From contig JANBPT010000144.1 of the NCBI GenBank assembly GCA_027575765.1, positions 1-64,000 on the forward strand: a DNA stretch of 64,000 nt, given 5' to 3'. The position numbers and the translations under genes were made by a program. The stretch is from Tieghemiomyces parasiticus (taxonomy: Eukaryota > Kickxellomycota > Dimargaritomycetes > Dimargaritales > Dimargaritaceae). The notes beneath the pieces were generated by a model. The model had not been told where the DNA came from. It made no database searches and worked only from the letters and a program-made list of their open reading frames with translations. Every line of letters begins with the position of its first letter. Position 1 is the first letter of the stretch. Positions 44,888 through 56,195 of this stretch are shown in pieces.

Positions 44888-45508
44888 TCACCAGCGATAG
44901 GCGTAGGGCAGCGTGGAGCGAGAGTAGAGCCCCCCGACAGGGGCGTAGCCGGTCCAGCCAATAGTCGGACGAGGGGCCGGGTAGTAGAGCAGGGAGGGGC
45001 TAGTGGGCGCGTAACGTGGCCAAACCGGGCGGGCCACGGGGCGGAATGCGCGCTTACCGAGTACCATTGCCGGCACCCCGGCGCTGCGGGGCGCCATCGG
45101 ATGCCGGGTCGGCAGGTCTGTGGCAGGCTCATTGACAAAGGGGCTGCTGATGGGGTCCGATGCCTCGGAGCTAGATGCCATCTCATCATCCACACCATTG
45201 TAATCATCACCCCCTTCGTCGTAGTAGCCCGGGTGGGTATCGGCATCATCCTCGTCTTCAGAGACTTCTTCCCCTTGCCCGGCATACTGGTTACCCGCAT
45301 CCGGGTTGGACTCCGAGATGCTGGGCTTGGTGATCGTGGTGCCGTTGTATCCTCGGCGGGCATGGCCGCTCACGATGGTGCTCACAGCCGTCTGCACGGC
45401 GAGGCCGAGGATGGTTTCGAGATCCGGGATGGCCGGGGCGCTCTGAGTGCTCGGGACCCAGGTGAAGGCCAGGAGGAGAGCGCTAGCGGTGAAGATGTGG
45501 CGGTGCAT
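44888..45508 (-). CDS. putative secreted protein, unknown function (206 aa)
   Basis: Not recognised. The ATG at 45508 gives a signal peptide (MHRHIFTASALLLAFTWVPSTQSA) with likely cleavage after TQSA. The mature chain has a short hydrophobic/Thr helix (ETILGLAVQTAVSTIV), an NGT glycosylation sequon, an acidic stretch (GEEVSEDEDDAD then EGGDDYNGVDDE) and a Pro/Arg/Tyr-rich C-terminus with repeated aromatic-Pro motifs (RPVARPVWPRYAP, LLYYPAPRP). No cysteines are visible in the mature part, so it is not a disulfide-rich effector. The Tyr/Pro-rich end suggests a cell-wall or matrix protein (inference). A good TATA box lies upstream. Confidence 0.65.
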   Translation of the reverse strand: MHRHIFTASALLLAFTWVPSTQSAPAIPDLETILGLAVQTAVSTIVSGHARRGYNGTTITKPSISESNPDAGNQYAGQGEEVSEDEDDADTHPGYYDEGGDDYNGVDDEMASSSEASDPISSPFVNEPATDLPTRHPMAPRSAGVPAMVLGKRAFRPVARPVWPRYAPTSPSLLYYPAPRPTIGWTGYAPVGGLYSRSTLPYAYRW

Positions 45509-45921
45509 GGTGGTATTAGATAAGTTGAGGGAGGGGGAGGGGGTAAAGTGATATGCTGAGGGCCGAGTGGGTTGCCACTGACGGATCAGAATAGACGAAT
45601 ATGAGGTGAAGAGCGAAGGGGATATGATTGTCTGGTGTAGTGGCTGAAGAAGGGCCGGCTGGCGTTGTTTTATACCGACTTGAATCGCCCTTTCAATCAA
45701 CCATGTGTCCCTCTGCCTTGTCTTGCGTGGCACCAACGCTGGTTTCGCTCAACCGGAATACTCCAACCCAACTCATCGGAATCCAATGGCACCAAGCTTG
45801 CTCCGGCGGACAGTGTCAATCAGAGGCCACGGTCCCATGGAAAGTTTATTCGTTAACTTAACTCTACGTTTATCTGCGATGGGTCTCATTGGCCCCCTGA
45901 CCTTGGTTATCACCGTAGGAT
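45509..45921. other. intergenic region, secreted-protein promoter and REV3 end
   Basis: 413 bp holding the TATA box at 45668-45674 (minus) and the 3' end of REV3. A G-rich stretch (GAGGGGGAGGGGG) lies at 45530-45542, probably the C/T-rich strand before the ATG of the minus-strand gene. Confidence 0.55.
45668..45674 (-). promoter_or_regulatory. TATA box of the 206-aa secreted-protein gene
   Basis: TATAAAA on the minus strand, 160 bp upstream of the ATG. It predicts a 5' UTR of about 130 nt. Confidence 0.6.
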
Positions 45922-48900
45922 TCAGAATTCCAGTAGGGACAGGGCGTCAGCGTAGGTATCACCGGCCAGCAGGTCGGCGCAGCACTTGACATTATCAAAG
46001 TACAGTGGGCAGTCGAGGGAGGCGCACACCAACGGACCACCGTGGCCTGGCCGCAACGCCGCACGTGAGAGTCCCGTGCAGCCCTGGCATGCTTTGGTAA
46101 GGTAGTCGAAGCGACGCTCGGTCTGGCGAAGTTTACGGAGGAGAACATAGGCGGTGGAAGGTGGGTTGGTCTGACATGTAACGCAGAGTTCTGCCGTGGG
46201 AATCGAGGGAGGGGGGGTCGGTAAGCAGGCAGGCGGTGGTTAGTGATGGTGGCGAAGGGGACATGTACCTTGTCAGTCCAAGGCTAGTCTACTCGGAAGC
46301 TCTGCCACAGCCAGTAAACAAACCCGGGGAGGGGTCAGGCTCGAACACCAGCAAACAGTCTCTGTTAAGGAAGAAAGAAAATAAAATAAATAAATAAATA
46401 CAACAATGCGGTTGAATCATAGGCTGGCTGCCCCCCGTACTTACCCTGCCGTGCTGGAGCCGCACACGCCACGCAGGCCCCGCTATCAAAGTAGTGGTGG
46501 AGGGTCGCCTGGGCAACCAAGGCACGCTGTGGGGCCCCCGCCGCTTTACTCGCATTCCTGACGGACATCGCCCGCCGGTCTTCGTGGGACGTTCGGGGCA
46601 TCGCGGCGAACCAGAGGTGAAGATCCACCCCAATGAGGGTGAACACGCGGTTAAGGGGAGGGATGATCTGCTTGAGGACATAGTATCGGCCGTGGAGACG
46701 TAGGTGGGACTGGGCGAGGAACTCGCGGGGGTCCAGAATCTGGTCGGCCAACCGGTCCTGGGGGCCGCCATACGCCACGATATAGGGAACGCGCTCACCA
46801 TACTGCGGGGCCTGGCGGGGGTCGCGGGCCATCCGTTTGAGGGCCACGATGACTCCCGGGGGCGGAAGATGCGTGCCGCCTAGGCTGTACTTCCCCAGGC
46901 GGACCTCCTTGGCGAATAAGAAGTCCTGGACATTGACCCGACCCACCATAATCTTGCCCCATTCGCGGTGCAGGTAGCTTCGGACCACGGACAGATCATT
47001 GGTGGTGAAGAGCAAGCGGAGGCATTTCTCCATCATTTTCTGGGTCGCCGGGCACCCGTCCCGCCGGACTGTCTCGGTGCCCTTGCCTTCAAACTCGGGC
47101 TCAGTCTGGCCGCGGTATTCGTATTTGAAGCCCGTGTACCGTTTCTTAGCCAGGAGGACGCAGGGTTGGTATACCTACAGGAGGGAAGAGTGAGGGGAGT
47201 GGAGGGGTGCAGTGAGTGGGTATCCCGCAGGTTAGGTGGGGGCCGGGGTGACCATCATCGGTCACGCCGATCTACTCAGGATCGCGCTGGGTGGCCTAGC
47301 GGGCGTACCTTTTCAAATTTCAGCTTGACTGGTGCCGGATTCATTTGAGTGATGGTACGGGCAATTTCCTCCCCCACGTCGAAGGCTCGGTCGCGGGAGG
47401 CCCCCGGCAGATGAACAAACACGCTGTCAGTGTCGCCGTACACAACTTGGCTGCCCCACGTCGGGTGGGCATTGATAGTGGCAATGGTTCGTTCCAGCGT
47501 CTCCCGGCCGGTCTGGACAATACTGTCGGCCACGTCGGCGCAGGGCATCCGGCCCGAGTAACTGGCTCCGACGTAGCCATAAGTCACATTGGCAATCATC
47601 TTGAGCGCCATCTGGAAGGCCTCCAGTTTGCGCAACCGGGTGCGGAGACGTGATGCCGCAGGGGCCGAAGAGGAGACATCCGCTTCAAGTCCCTGCAGGA
47701 CGCGTTTGAGGTCAGCCATCCGCCGCTTGATCATCACCCGGGTATCCAGAATCTCGCTAAGCAACCGGGCCAAGAGACTCCGCCGCACATCGCTCTTCAC
47801 GTACATGGCCCCATTGGGCGCGATCTGTAGCTGATTATGACGGACCAGCGTACTTACTAGACCCCGGGGCAACTCGATTTGGGTCGCGCCTATTGCCTGC
47901 CGGGTCCCTGGGGTGCGGACGGTGCCCAGGCAGGTCGAGTAGCAGTAATTGTAGGCTATCATGAGAGACGGGTACAGGGACTGAAAGTCCAGAACCAGGA
48001 CCGGGCTACGGTACACGTCGGACCGGGGCTCCATCACCAACGGGAGGCACTCGGTAGCCCGCTGCTGGGCTACCCGCTCTTTACTTGGCGACAGGAGAAG
48101 CAGGTTCTCCGGTTTAGCCACCCGAAGCATCATGGCCTCGACCTTGTACTGGGACCCGCGGGTCAGTACCGAGAAGAAATCTACGCCGTAGATCCCGGCG
48201 AACTCACTTGCCTGGTGTAGGGCGTCGCTAGCGTCCAAAAGGCGGTTGTTAAGTAGAGTACGTTCCAGATGGTATTCGAAGGCACGGCCCCGTAGCAAAT
48301 CCGGCCCGTCGGTGTACCATTGGGTTAGGGTGGCTGGGTCAAAGTAAGGAGTTCTGAAGGCGCATACAGATCAAGGGGTTAGGGGAAGATGTGGCAGACA
48401 TCGTCCTGGTTAGGAAGGGTAATACGATAACTACCGAAGGGATTGCCGATACAGGGTAAGGGTAAAGGGTCTGACGGACGGACAGGCGATTTGACCCGCT
48501 TACCGGTGGTGCAGAAAATGGTAGACGACATTCTCGAAGGTGTAGATATTGAGGGTGCAGCGATTGCGGAGGACCCGCCAAAGGTTGAGGACGTGGCGGC
48601 CCGGGACCTGGAGGCTGGAGGCCTTACGCATCAGGTACTCCGCCGCGGCGTTGCGGTCCGAGTTGCCCGACGAATGGGAGGCCGAGGGGCGGGGCAACGG
48701 GGGCCCTCCTCCCTCCGGCGGCCGCAAACGCGACAGTTCGAGGCCCAGGTCTACCTGGTACACCGTCGAACAGCGCTCCACGAGGTACCCCCACGACGAG
48801 TTCTGCAACTCGTAGCCGGATAGAACGTCCGGGTCCCAGGCGTGAGTGACCAGTGTGATGAGCGTCTCCAACAGGGCCCGTTCCGAGTCGAGTACAATGA

Positions 48901-51900
48901 TCTGAACCTGCCGACTGGCGCGGCGACAGGCGGTCAAAATTGCAGCCTGCCGGTCGTTTCGGCGCGGCGAGTCCCTGTCAGGCGACGCCTGGTCGCTTAC
49001 GGATGAGGTAGGTTCGTGGTAGAGGACGAAGCACGGGTTGCTCTTCACGGGTGGCGCGACGTGTGTCCCTGGGATGGCAGGCGGGTGGGTATCGTCCGCT
49101 TCATCGACGGGGAGCCATAGATTGCAAAAGATGGCCGTCACGGGGTCATGTAAGGGATCAGGGAGCAATTCGCCGCGCGTATTGACTGGAAGCCGTACGG
49201 TGAAACGAAATAAACACACCACGGGCCGATTTTAGTACCTGTGCTATTCTGAAGGCAAGGCCTGAGTCGCACGATTCGATGGCATGCTTAAAGGGTGCAC
49301 AGTCGGCATTTACGTAACTTACCATGGATCTCGAGGCTCAACACGGAGAGTAGAACCGACTGCTCGCCGGCTGTTGGTGTAGAATACCTCTGACTTATTT
49401 TGAAGGCCTCGGCAAGGAACGGTAAGGGGCCCTCGATCTGAACCCCGACATTAATGGAGCATGTGTCAAGTGAGTCTACCGTTAGAATCCCGGATGTCCA
49501 TTCGTAAGGATAACATTTACACATATTGGTAGCGAAGGAACCTACCTGCGACACTACGGCCGGATTAACGATCGGGGTTGTGGGCGCGGGGCGGGCTTGG
49601 TGAGCCGGAGCTGGCAGCGTTGGGGTAGCTGGTGGCACGGGTACCAGCGGATTCTTGTTCAGCCATGCGCAGACCGACCGGGGTGATGGTGGCTTGGTTG
49701 CCGTCGTCCAGTGGCGAAACCCAGGGTCGAAGCGCGAGTGAGCCGCACGAACTGGTGGATCGGCGGGTAACGGGGGTGGATAGGGAGCCTGGAGGAGGCC
49801 GTAATCTCGTAGTGAGCCCTGCAACGCGTCGGCAGTCGGAGGTGGATTACGGTATCGGTAGACAAGGGTACCGCTAGGTGAGGGTTCGTATGAAATACTA
49901 CATCCGATCGAGTCGGTCGCTATTGCGTCCGAAGGTAGGGGGATCGTAACTTTCGCCATAGGGCTTGATGGTGTAGCACTGGTGACCGGGTTCGTCGACC
50001 TTTGTGACGGCACCTCATCTTCCCAGTCCAGCGCTTCGGATTGGATGGTTTGAAGGGGATCAGGTTCGGGCGATTCTGAAAATTGGGAAGAAACCGTCAT
50101 CCCTCCGACCTGTGGAGGAGGACAGAGGGGAACAAGAACGGACGGCAGCCGACGCTGGGCAGGAGTTGGGGTGGCCGGGGCTGAGAATTGTAGGCCAGGC
50201 GTTACCACTGGTAAGTTCGGCTTAGAAGCTAACGAAAATAAATCCACTGATCCTTGTTTTGTCAGATCGGACCTTAGTGAACCTGAGCCCCCCTGGCGTG
50301 CTCGGGCCTGACCCGTCGTCGGGAGAGGTTTACGAGGTGATGCCAGTTGGGCGATAGGGGTATCAAAGAGGGAGTGCAGTGTCAGGGGCCGGTCAGCCGT
50401 TATCCTCGCCGGTGGGCCCGCCGGCCTATGCGGGGTACTTAATGGTTCGTCATCATCGTGGTTTGGGTGGCAAGGTTCTGCAGGAGTGACCCAGAGCGGT
50501 GGCGAGTCTGGTGGATGTGGTTCGCCATACCCGTAGGGCCCCTTTTCAGCATGCGTTGTGGTTAGGGTGGGCCACCCAGGCGAAGGATAAGACATAGGTA
50601 ACGGTGGTTGGGACAGCCGAACGCAGTCCCTTGCATGCGGGGCTGGTGAGTTGACGGGGGCTGTCATCTGGTAGCGATGACCAGAGGAGACCGGTATTTC
50701 TGGGGGTTCGCCGGGCGAAGAGGGGATACAATTGAACTCCTCGGACAGCTGTGGTGCCGTTGACGGGTCATACTTATCTACGACGGATTGGTACCGCTCG
50801 TCACCGGTCTGGGTGGGTATATTTAGTCGGGGTTGGGCCCGCGCGGTAGGGGTTAGATGGGTTGCGGCCGGACCAGCATACGCCAGGGGCTGCAAGGTAC
50901 GGATGACGGTGGGGTGGCCCCACCTAGTCGCTGTGGAAGTCTCGGCCGTCCGGTCGGTCGAGCGGCGTTTTCGTGGTAGGGCCAGGTCCTCACCGGTAGC
51001 GTTGTCACGATTGAGTGAAGGGTCCCCGCGGACGGCTTCCCGCTTTACTCGGCGCGAGTTTGTAAACTGAAGAGGTCGAATGGCGGATAGCGGGGCGATA
51101 GATGTGTTACGTTTGGCCGGTGTGTAATGGTGGTTAGGAGTAGTGGGTTCGATCGGATCCCGCCCATGCTCGGAGGCCAGGGAGCGGGGAGCGGCGACCT
51201 CCTTTCGCTGAACGGAGACGGCACGCGCGACGACCTGCCGGCGCGAGCTCGCAATACCGGGTTTAGGCGTGAGTGGCTGCCGGCTAAACTGCAGCATCGT
51301 GCGACGCAGACGTGGTGGGTGCCCCGCCCGGCCTCGTGTGCGGGAGGTCCGGGCATCGAAACGATCACTATCGGGGAATGTGTAGTCCATGTCCGTCTCG
51401 CCGTCCTCGTCTTCATCGTCATCGGCACCGTCCATCTGCGGAATATCCAAGGCCGGTGGGGTAGTCGCTCCAAATGGCGGTTGGGAGAGCAGTGATTCAG
51501 GAAAAACCACCGCAGGTTGGCCCCGGGCCGGGAGTTCAGGCATGCCCATTACGGCATCGCAATCATCGTTATTGGACTCCTCGGTCGACCCTTCGCTACC
51601 GCTCATGCCGGATCTATATGTTAACCCTAGGTCCCCGCCTTCCTCCGTCTGGCCCATATCACGCAAGGCCTCCCAAATTTCCTCGTCATCGGCACTAACG
51701 TCATCGAGCTGCTGACCTCTATTCCCGTCTGAGGCCCCTTCCCCCTCCGCCTCCTCTTCCTCAACCGCCGGCTCCACATCGGGGTGACGTTCTAGGGCGG
51801 CGCAGAGTTGCGACATTTGATGCTCCAGTGCGTCGAGCTCCGCCGGGTGCTCCGTCGGGGTCGCAACCTGGGTCGCCTGGGCGCCAGGGGACGGGGCTTT

Positions 51901-53295
51901 CGTGGGTCGCCGGTAGGGGCTCTCAAACGGCGACTGGAGGCCCTTGATGGCCCCGATATCGAGCTGCCATGCCATGTCAAGCGAGGCCATACGGGAGGGT
52001 GGACGTGACACCAGATCGTGTTCCTTTGCGACATCCGAAGCCAGAAACAGGGACTCGAAGGCAGTGGTTACCGGGTGGGACAGATCTTGGGGTGCGGTCG
52101 CCTGACCAGCACTGGGTTCCGGTAGGTTGGTAGGGAAGGTCTCCCAGTGCTGTCGGAGTTGATCAAAGAGCTCAATACGTTCCGTGGGCAACAGGTCAAC
52201 GTGCGGGTGGCATAGGTGACCCAGTTCTTCGGAGCTGAGTGAGAGGTGATCTTCCGCCGTTTCCGCCTGGTATGAATCGGCGAGGAGTACGGCTTGCAGT
52301 TGGTCCAGGAGCCGGGCGTGCATTCCCCACGCCGTTTTCGGGGTCGGTTCGTGAGTAGCTGTGGTTTTAGCCGTACTACACGGCCTGGGGGTCACCGATT
52401 TACCGGGGTGACTTGGTGTACTTGCCGATGGTGACGATATAAGGTCACGTACGAAACCATGCACCAGCGCCTCGATGGCGGCTAGGGAAGGGACGAACTT
52501 GGCATGGCTCGTCGGCGACGGTGGCGCAGCTCCGTCCACCCTGGCGTGGATGTACCGCGCACCCACGCTGCGTCGGTTGCCAATGTGCGCGGCCAGCGTA
52601 TCGAGCTCGGCTTGGCACCAGGTCAGCCGCTCGGTGGGGCCCATCGGCTGGGCATGGTCTAGGCCGACTGTGGCGAACTCGGGGTCGAGGGGACCGGACG
52701 GCCGCTCTTTGGACCGCTCCACGTGGATCCAGCGCATGCCGTACAAGTTGAAGTCGACCATGAACTGCAGAATGTACGGGATGTGGGCCTCGTACACCTC
52801 GCAGGGCGTGCCCAACGCGGTACCCTTCTGTAGCAGAGCGGCTAAGGTTGACCCGTGAGCCGGGTTAACATAATAGAGTTTCCAAAAGTACTGCTCGCCG
52901 AACCGATGCCCGTAGAAGGGCGTGCCACGGACCAGTTCCAGACCGGCCACCAGGGGTGATTGGCTGGCCTGCCAGGTGCTCCGACCCACCGCCGTGGCGA
53001 GGGCAGCGTTGAGTGCGGCAAGGATCTGACGGCGTGCCGCAACCGTGACGGGCTCGGAGGAGGTGAGTGGGAAGTACAGGTAGGGCCAGACCCGATGAAT
53101 ATGGAGGCAGGCCGCTTGGTTCGTGGAGGCCAGTCGGCCAAAGACGCGCAGTACGGGTACCTGCTGCGGGGTCCCTGATAGCAGGTCGGGGTGTACGGCC
53201 GGGAGATCCCAGGGTGTGGGCCGGTTGCTGAGGTAGTAGTCGATATTAGCCAGGCGGATGCACTGGCCCTGCGGCGCCGGTGTTGACAACACCAT
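45922..53295 (-). CDS. REV3: DNA polymerase zeta catalytic subunit (Rev3)
   Basis: B-family translesion polymerase that extends from mismatched or damaged primer ends; partner Rev7. Five exons on the minus strand: 53295-49323, 49185-48504, 48353-47309, 47174-46445 and 46190-45922. Introns are 137, 150, 134 and 254 bp. The frame stays open throughout (6699 nt, 2232 aa). The N-terminal domain (NIDYYL, VPVLRVFGRL, HRVWPYLYFP) is typical. About 1000 disordered residues follow. The inactive exonuclease region reads WDPDVLSGYELQNSSWGYLVER. Polymerase motif A is DFQSLYPS (1674), B is KMIANVTYGY (1803) and C is YGDTDS (1857-1862). The end has two Cys modules, CVAC..CVTC (CysA) and CQGC..CASLDC (CysB, 4Fe-4S site). 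Intron 4 splits CysA between its two Cys pairs. The ATG at 53295 is the first in frame, and the N-terminus matches the family. Confidence 0.96.
46384..46400 (+). repeat. (TAAA)n microsatellite in REV3 intron 4
   Basis: Four TAAA units; on the coding strand it reads TTTA and lies in the intron. Confidence 0.85.
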
Positions 53296-53747
53296 GGTGG
53301 GCCAAGGCGAGGTTTGACGTGGTTGGGCGACGTAAGCCAAAGCAAGTAGACTGAGCGACCGGAAATGTTTCGTGGTATAGGTTGCGCATCGCTAGCGGTG
53401 GTTCGTCGGGAATCGGAATGACGAGATGCACAAGCATCAAGGGCAGAAGTGCGTACATTGAAAAATTCGGAGGCGGCAATGTGCCTCGGTTCGCCGGCCG
53501 GAGTCACTCAGACGAGACACGCCCTATTCTGCTGATGTGAGGTTAGTGGAACGAAACTTCCTCCGGCTGCGGCAACTTGGTCGGTCACAGCTGGTAACAT
53601 CCTCCATGTGGGTGGGGCGTGCTAACCTCTTACCCCGCAACTAACGCTACAGCCCAGATTGGGGAGCTGCCGACAGTGGCAATGTGGGAGGGGTATAATG
53701 AGTGTGTCCACTTGGGCGACTGTTTCACTAGGCAGCAGTGATGTTTG

Positions 53748-53767
53748 CCCCCCCCCCCAAAAAAAAA
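53748..53767 (+). repeat. poly(C)-poly(A) tract
   Basis: Eleven C followed directly by nine A. Homopolymer junctions like this are prone to length errors in reads and to slippage. Confidence 0.9.
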
Positions 53768-55995
53768 TACACCCCCATTTTGGCAACACGACTCCGACGG
53801 TTGGTGCAGAGAGAGTGAGGAATATTGGATTGGCTCAATAGCAGGGCGGATCCTGCTGTACGATATCGTCCGAATACTGTAAAGGAAGACTCTTATCACC
53901 TAATCTATTATACCATGCAGGTTGGGGTTGCTAACGAGCAGCCCGGCACCCACCGGCGGTAGCCCAATGGCGGCCATACAGCCGTGGGAGGAACCGTCCA
54001 GGGCCATGTGCAGGGTCACCCATGCGGAAAAGCAGTCACCGAAGGTCACAAGGTCGTAACCTACGGTAAACTCTGACGTCCACGGCCCGTGTGCGGCCGT
54101 GACTTGCTGTTTACCTTCGTAGTAATGGAATGTTATAGGCACGCCACCGATATGAGATTGTGGGGACGAATTCGAGAAGCCCAAGCCCGTTGTGGTATCG
54201 GGCACCTCGTCCGTTTGGTATATTGGTGCCGAAGCGACGTGCCATAAGGTGGGAGGCGTCGTACAGTAACTTTACATGCCCCGAATTCCGATAGTGTCCG
54301 CCAAACTTTCCCCGAACGGAACTGTTCGAGCAGACTGCTTGGCCACTGTTAGCCACCACGCATATAATAGGCAACGATACTGTACGGTATGCTTGTAACG
54401 GCCAGCCCTTTCGTGGGTTACGGGTGGAAAATAGACTTGGCGTAGCCACAACAATACACTGCCCCTATAATTTAATTGTCTACGGCCTCAGAAAGTTCCA
54501 ACGAAGTGCCTCAATTGGACCTTACCCGGTTCGCCGTGTGTAAACCTGTTGATAAGCCCGGTGGACGAGATGCTACATTCAACTGGCTAGAATGGGACCT
54601 GTGCAACACTGCACTATCCTGTGTTCTCAGTACACGAGTCGTTCACCCGTCTGCTCGGCATAACCTCTCCAGCGTGCCTTTAAAAAAGGCCCAGCGCTAC
54701 GAAATACGCAGTACCGTATAAACGCGAGGCAGACGGCTTAGCCGAGGGGGGTGGAGCTCAATTACATTGGCGTTCCTCAAGCAGAAAGTGGGCCAACGTG
54801 GGGGTGAAAAGTAGGGAGGGTGCATGGCTGCAGTGCGGATGATTGCGATAATGTTTGTCTGCCTCCCGTGACTGCTTTGTCCGCCTGAATGAACCGCACG
54901 CCGCCCCCCCCCACCCACACACTGTGGTAGGATTGGCCTTACAACCACGCAGTGTGCAGAGCCCCCCCCCCCCTCCACCTCATCTTAATACGATCAGGCT
55001 CAGGCTGCATGACTATCTGGTTGCATTAAGTTAATAGTGGATTCCCTAAGGTTCGGGGAGAAGGATAAGGCGGGAGCCCGGGCAATTGGAGGAAGTAGCC
55101 ATGTTGAAGAGCGAAGCCAGTGGATCGGCTTGGGGACTCACCAATCGGCGGATACCTTGTCGGCACGGCCGCGGTCTCGTGCAGACCGATGGCTTCCCCA
55201 GCCTGTCATTTTCCTGGCGAATGGGGGGCTCTCCATCATCCACCTCTTCCACGAGGTTTTCAGCACGTTAGCTGTTCTGGCAATGCTAGGGGTGGCAGAC
55301 GACAGATGTAAGATTAAAGGCTACCTCGATTGACGTCGACGGCGGTAATGGCACCCATGACCCAGAGAATACTGTAGCGGTCCTCCGCATAATTTAGGCT
55401 GGCGCAAGGGGACTGCTCGCGGTATTGTAACGAACTATGCGAGTAAAAGAATTGATGTTGCGATAAGACAAGCCAGGTCGAGCAAGAGACGAAAAGGAGG
55501 GGCAAGGATCGCCCTGAAAAGCCAGGCTGGGCCACACCGGCCTCATTATGTGGCCGCACCTTCCCCTCCCCCTTCCTTTACATGCGTTGATCATTCCCCC
55601 ACCCCTGTTCGTTGTGACTGGTTTTTGTTTTTCACCACCTGCCCTGGCGCTCATTGCCCCTGGCCCCCTACCTAGTCTTCGCCGCCACCTTCTCTCTTCG
55701 AGTTCGGAGCCGATAGGGATCCCGAACTGCTAGCCTGGCCCTGTCGAACACGGCCTCAGAGTATCAGCAGCATCCACCCCTCCTCTGCTACCCCACATGG
55801 GTTCTAAGACGTCGGCAGCGGGCGGCCCATCCCTCTTCTTTCCTCTCCTCGCCTTGGCCATTGGATTGTCCAGCGCACACGGGGTGTCTGGGGAGGGGGG
55901 CCGCGTCGCGTTGGGAGGCTCACGAGACCGTCCATTCATTGGCACCAGGCCTCTCAGACTCTCTTCTAGGCCCCAGACCCTGCGTCGCGCCTCCA

Positions 55996-56003
55996 TATAT
56001 AAA
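55996..56003 (+). promoter_or_regulatory. TATA box of the cysteine dioxygenase gene
   Basis: TATATAAA, 193 bp upstream of the chosen ATG at 56196. It lies inside the open frame that would otherwise extend the protein upstream, so it favours the later start. Confidence 0.55.
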
Positions 56004-56195
56004 TCCGCAACGGACTCCCCCTCCCGACTTTCGGCCCAATATAATACCATCAGAGCCTCAACCTCTCTTGTGACTTGTTTTTTTATTATTTATAAAATTC
56101 TCTCCTACACGCTACCGGATTCGCTTGTACCCTGCCTGTCCCTCTCCACGCTCTTCCTTCTCTCCTCTCTTCGTGTCTCTGCCGCCCTGCCCACC

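Larger units (their letters stand above)
53296..56195. other. 2.9 kb divergent intergenic region, REV3 and cysteine dioxygenase
   Basis: Contains the REV3 promoter, several homopolymer runs (C11 followed by A9 at 53748-53767; C runs near 54903 and 54964) and the cysteine dioxygenase promoter (TATA at 55996). An ATG-led open frame runs from 55797 into the dioxygenase gene and is probably 5' UTR. An ORF of 101 codons at 53900-54205 (-) reads fairly naturally but has no family I know, so I do not call it a gene. Confidence 0.5.

Noticed and set aside
46289..46380. GGCTCGAACAC near 46345 as a tRNA B box on the minus strand
   Set aside because: The stem around it does not pair and no A box or acceptor stem is found.
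53900..54205. ORF of 101 codons on the minus strand (contains FTVGYDLVTFGDCFSAW)
   Set aside because: It reads fairly naturally and its third positions are moderately GC-rich, but I see no signal peptide, domain, neighbour support or clear splice partners, and it does not match a family I know.
55037..55560. Possible small spliced gene on the minus strand (NYAEDRYSILWVMGAITAVDVN)
   Set aside because: One joint with GTAGCC donor can be drawn, but the reading has no recognised family and the upstream part lacks an ATG; not enough to call.
55797..56195. N-terminal extension of cysteine dioxygenase
   Set aside because: A TATA box at 55996 and the normal family length favour the ATG at 56196.
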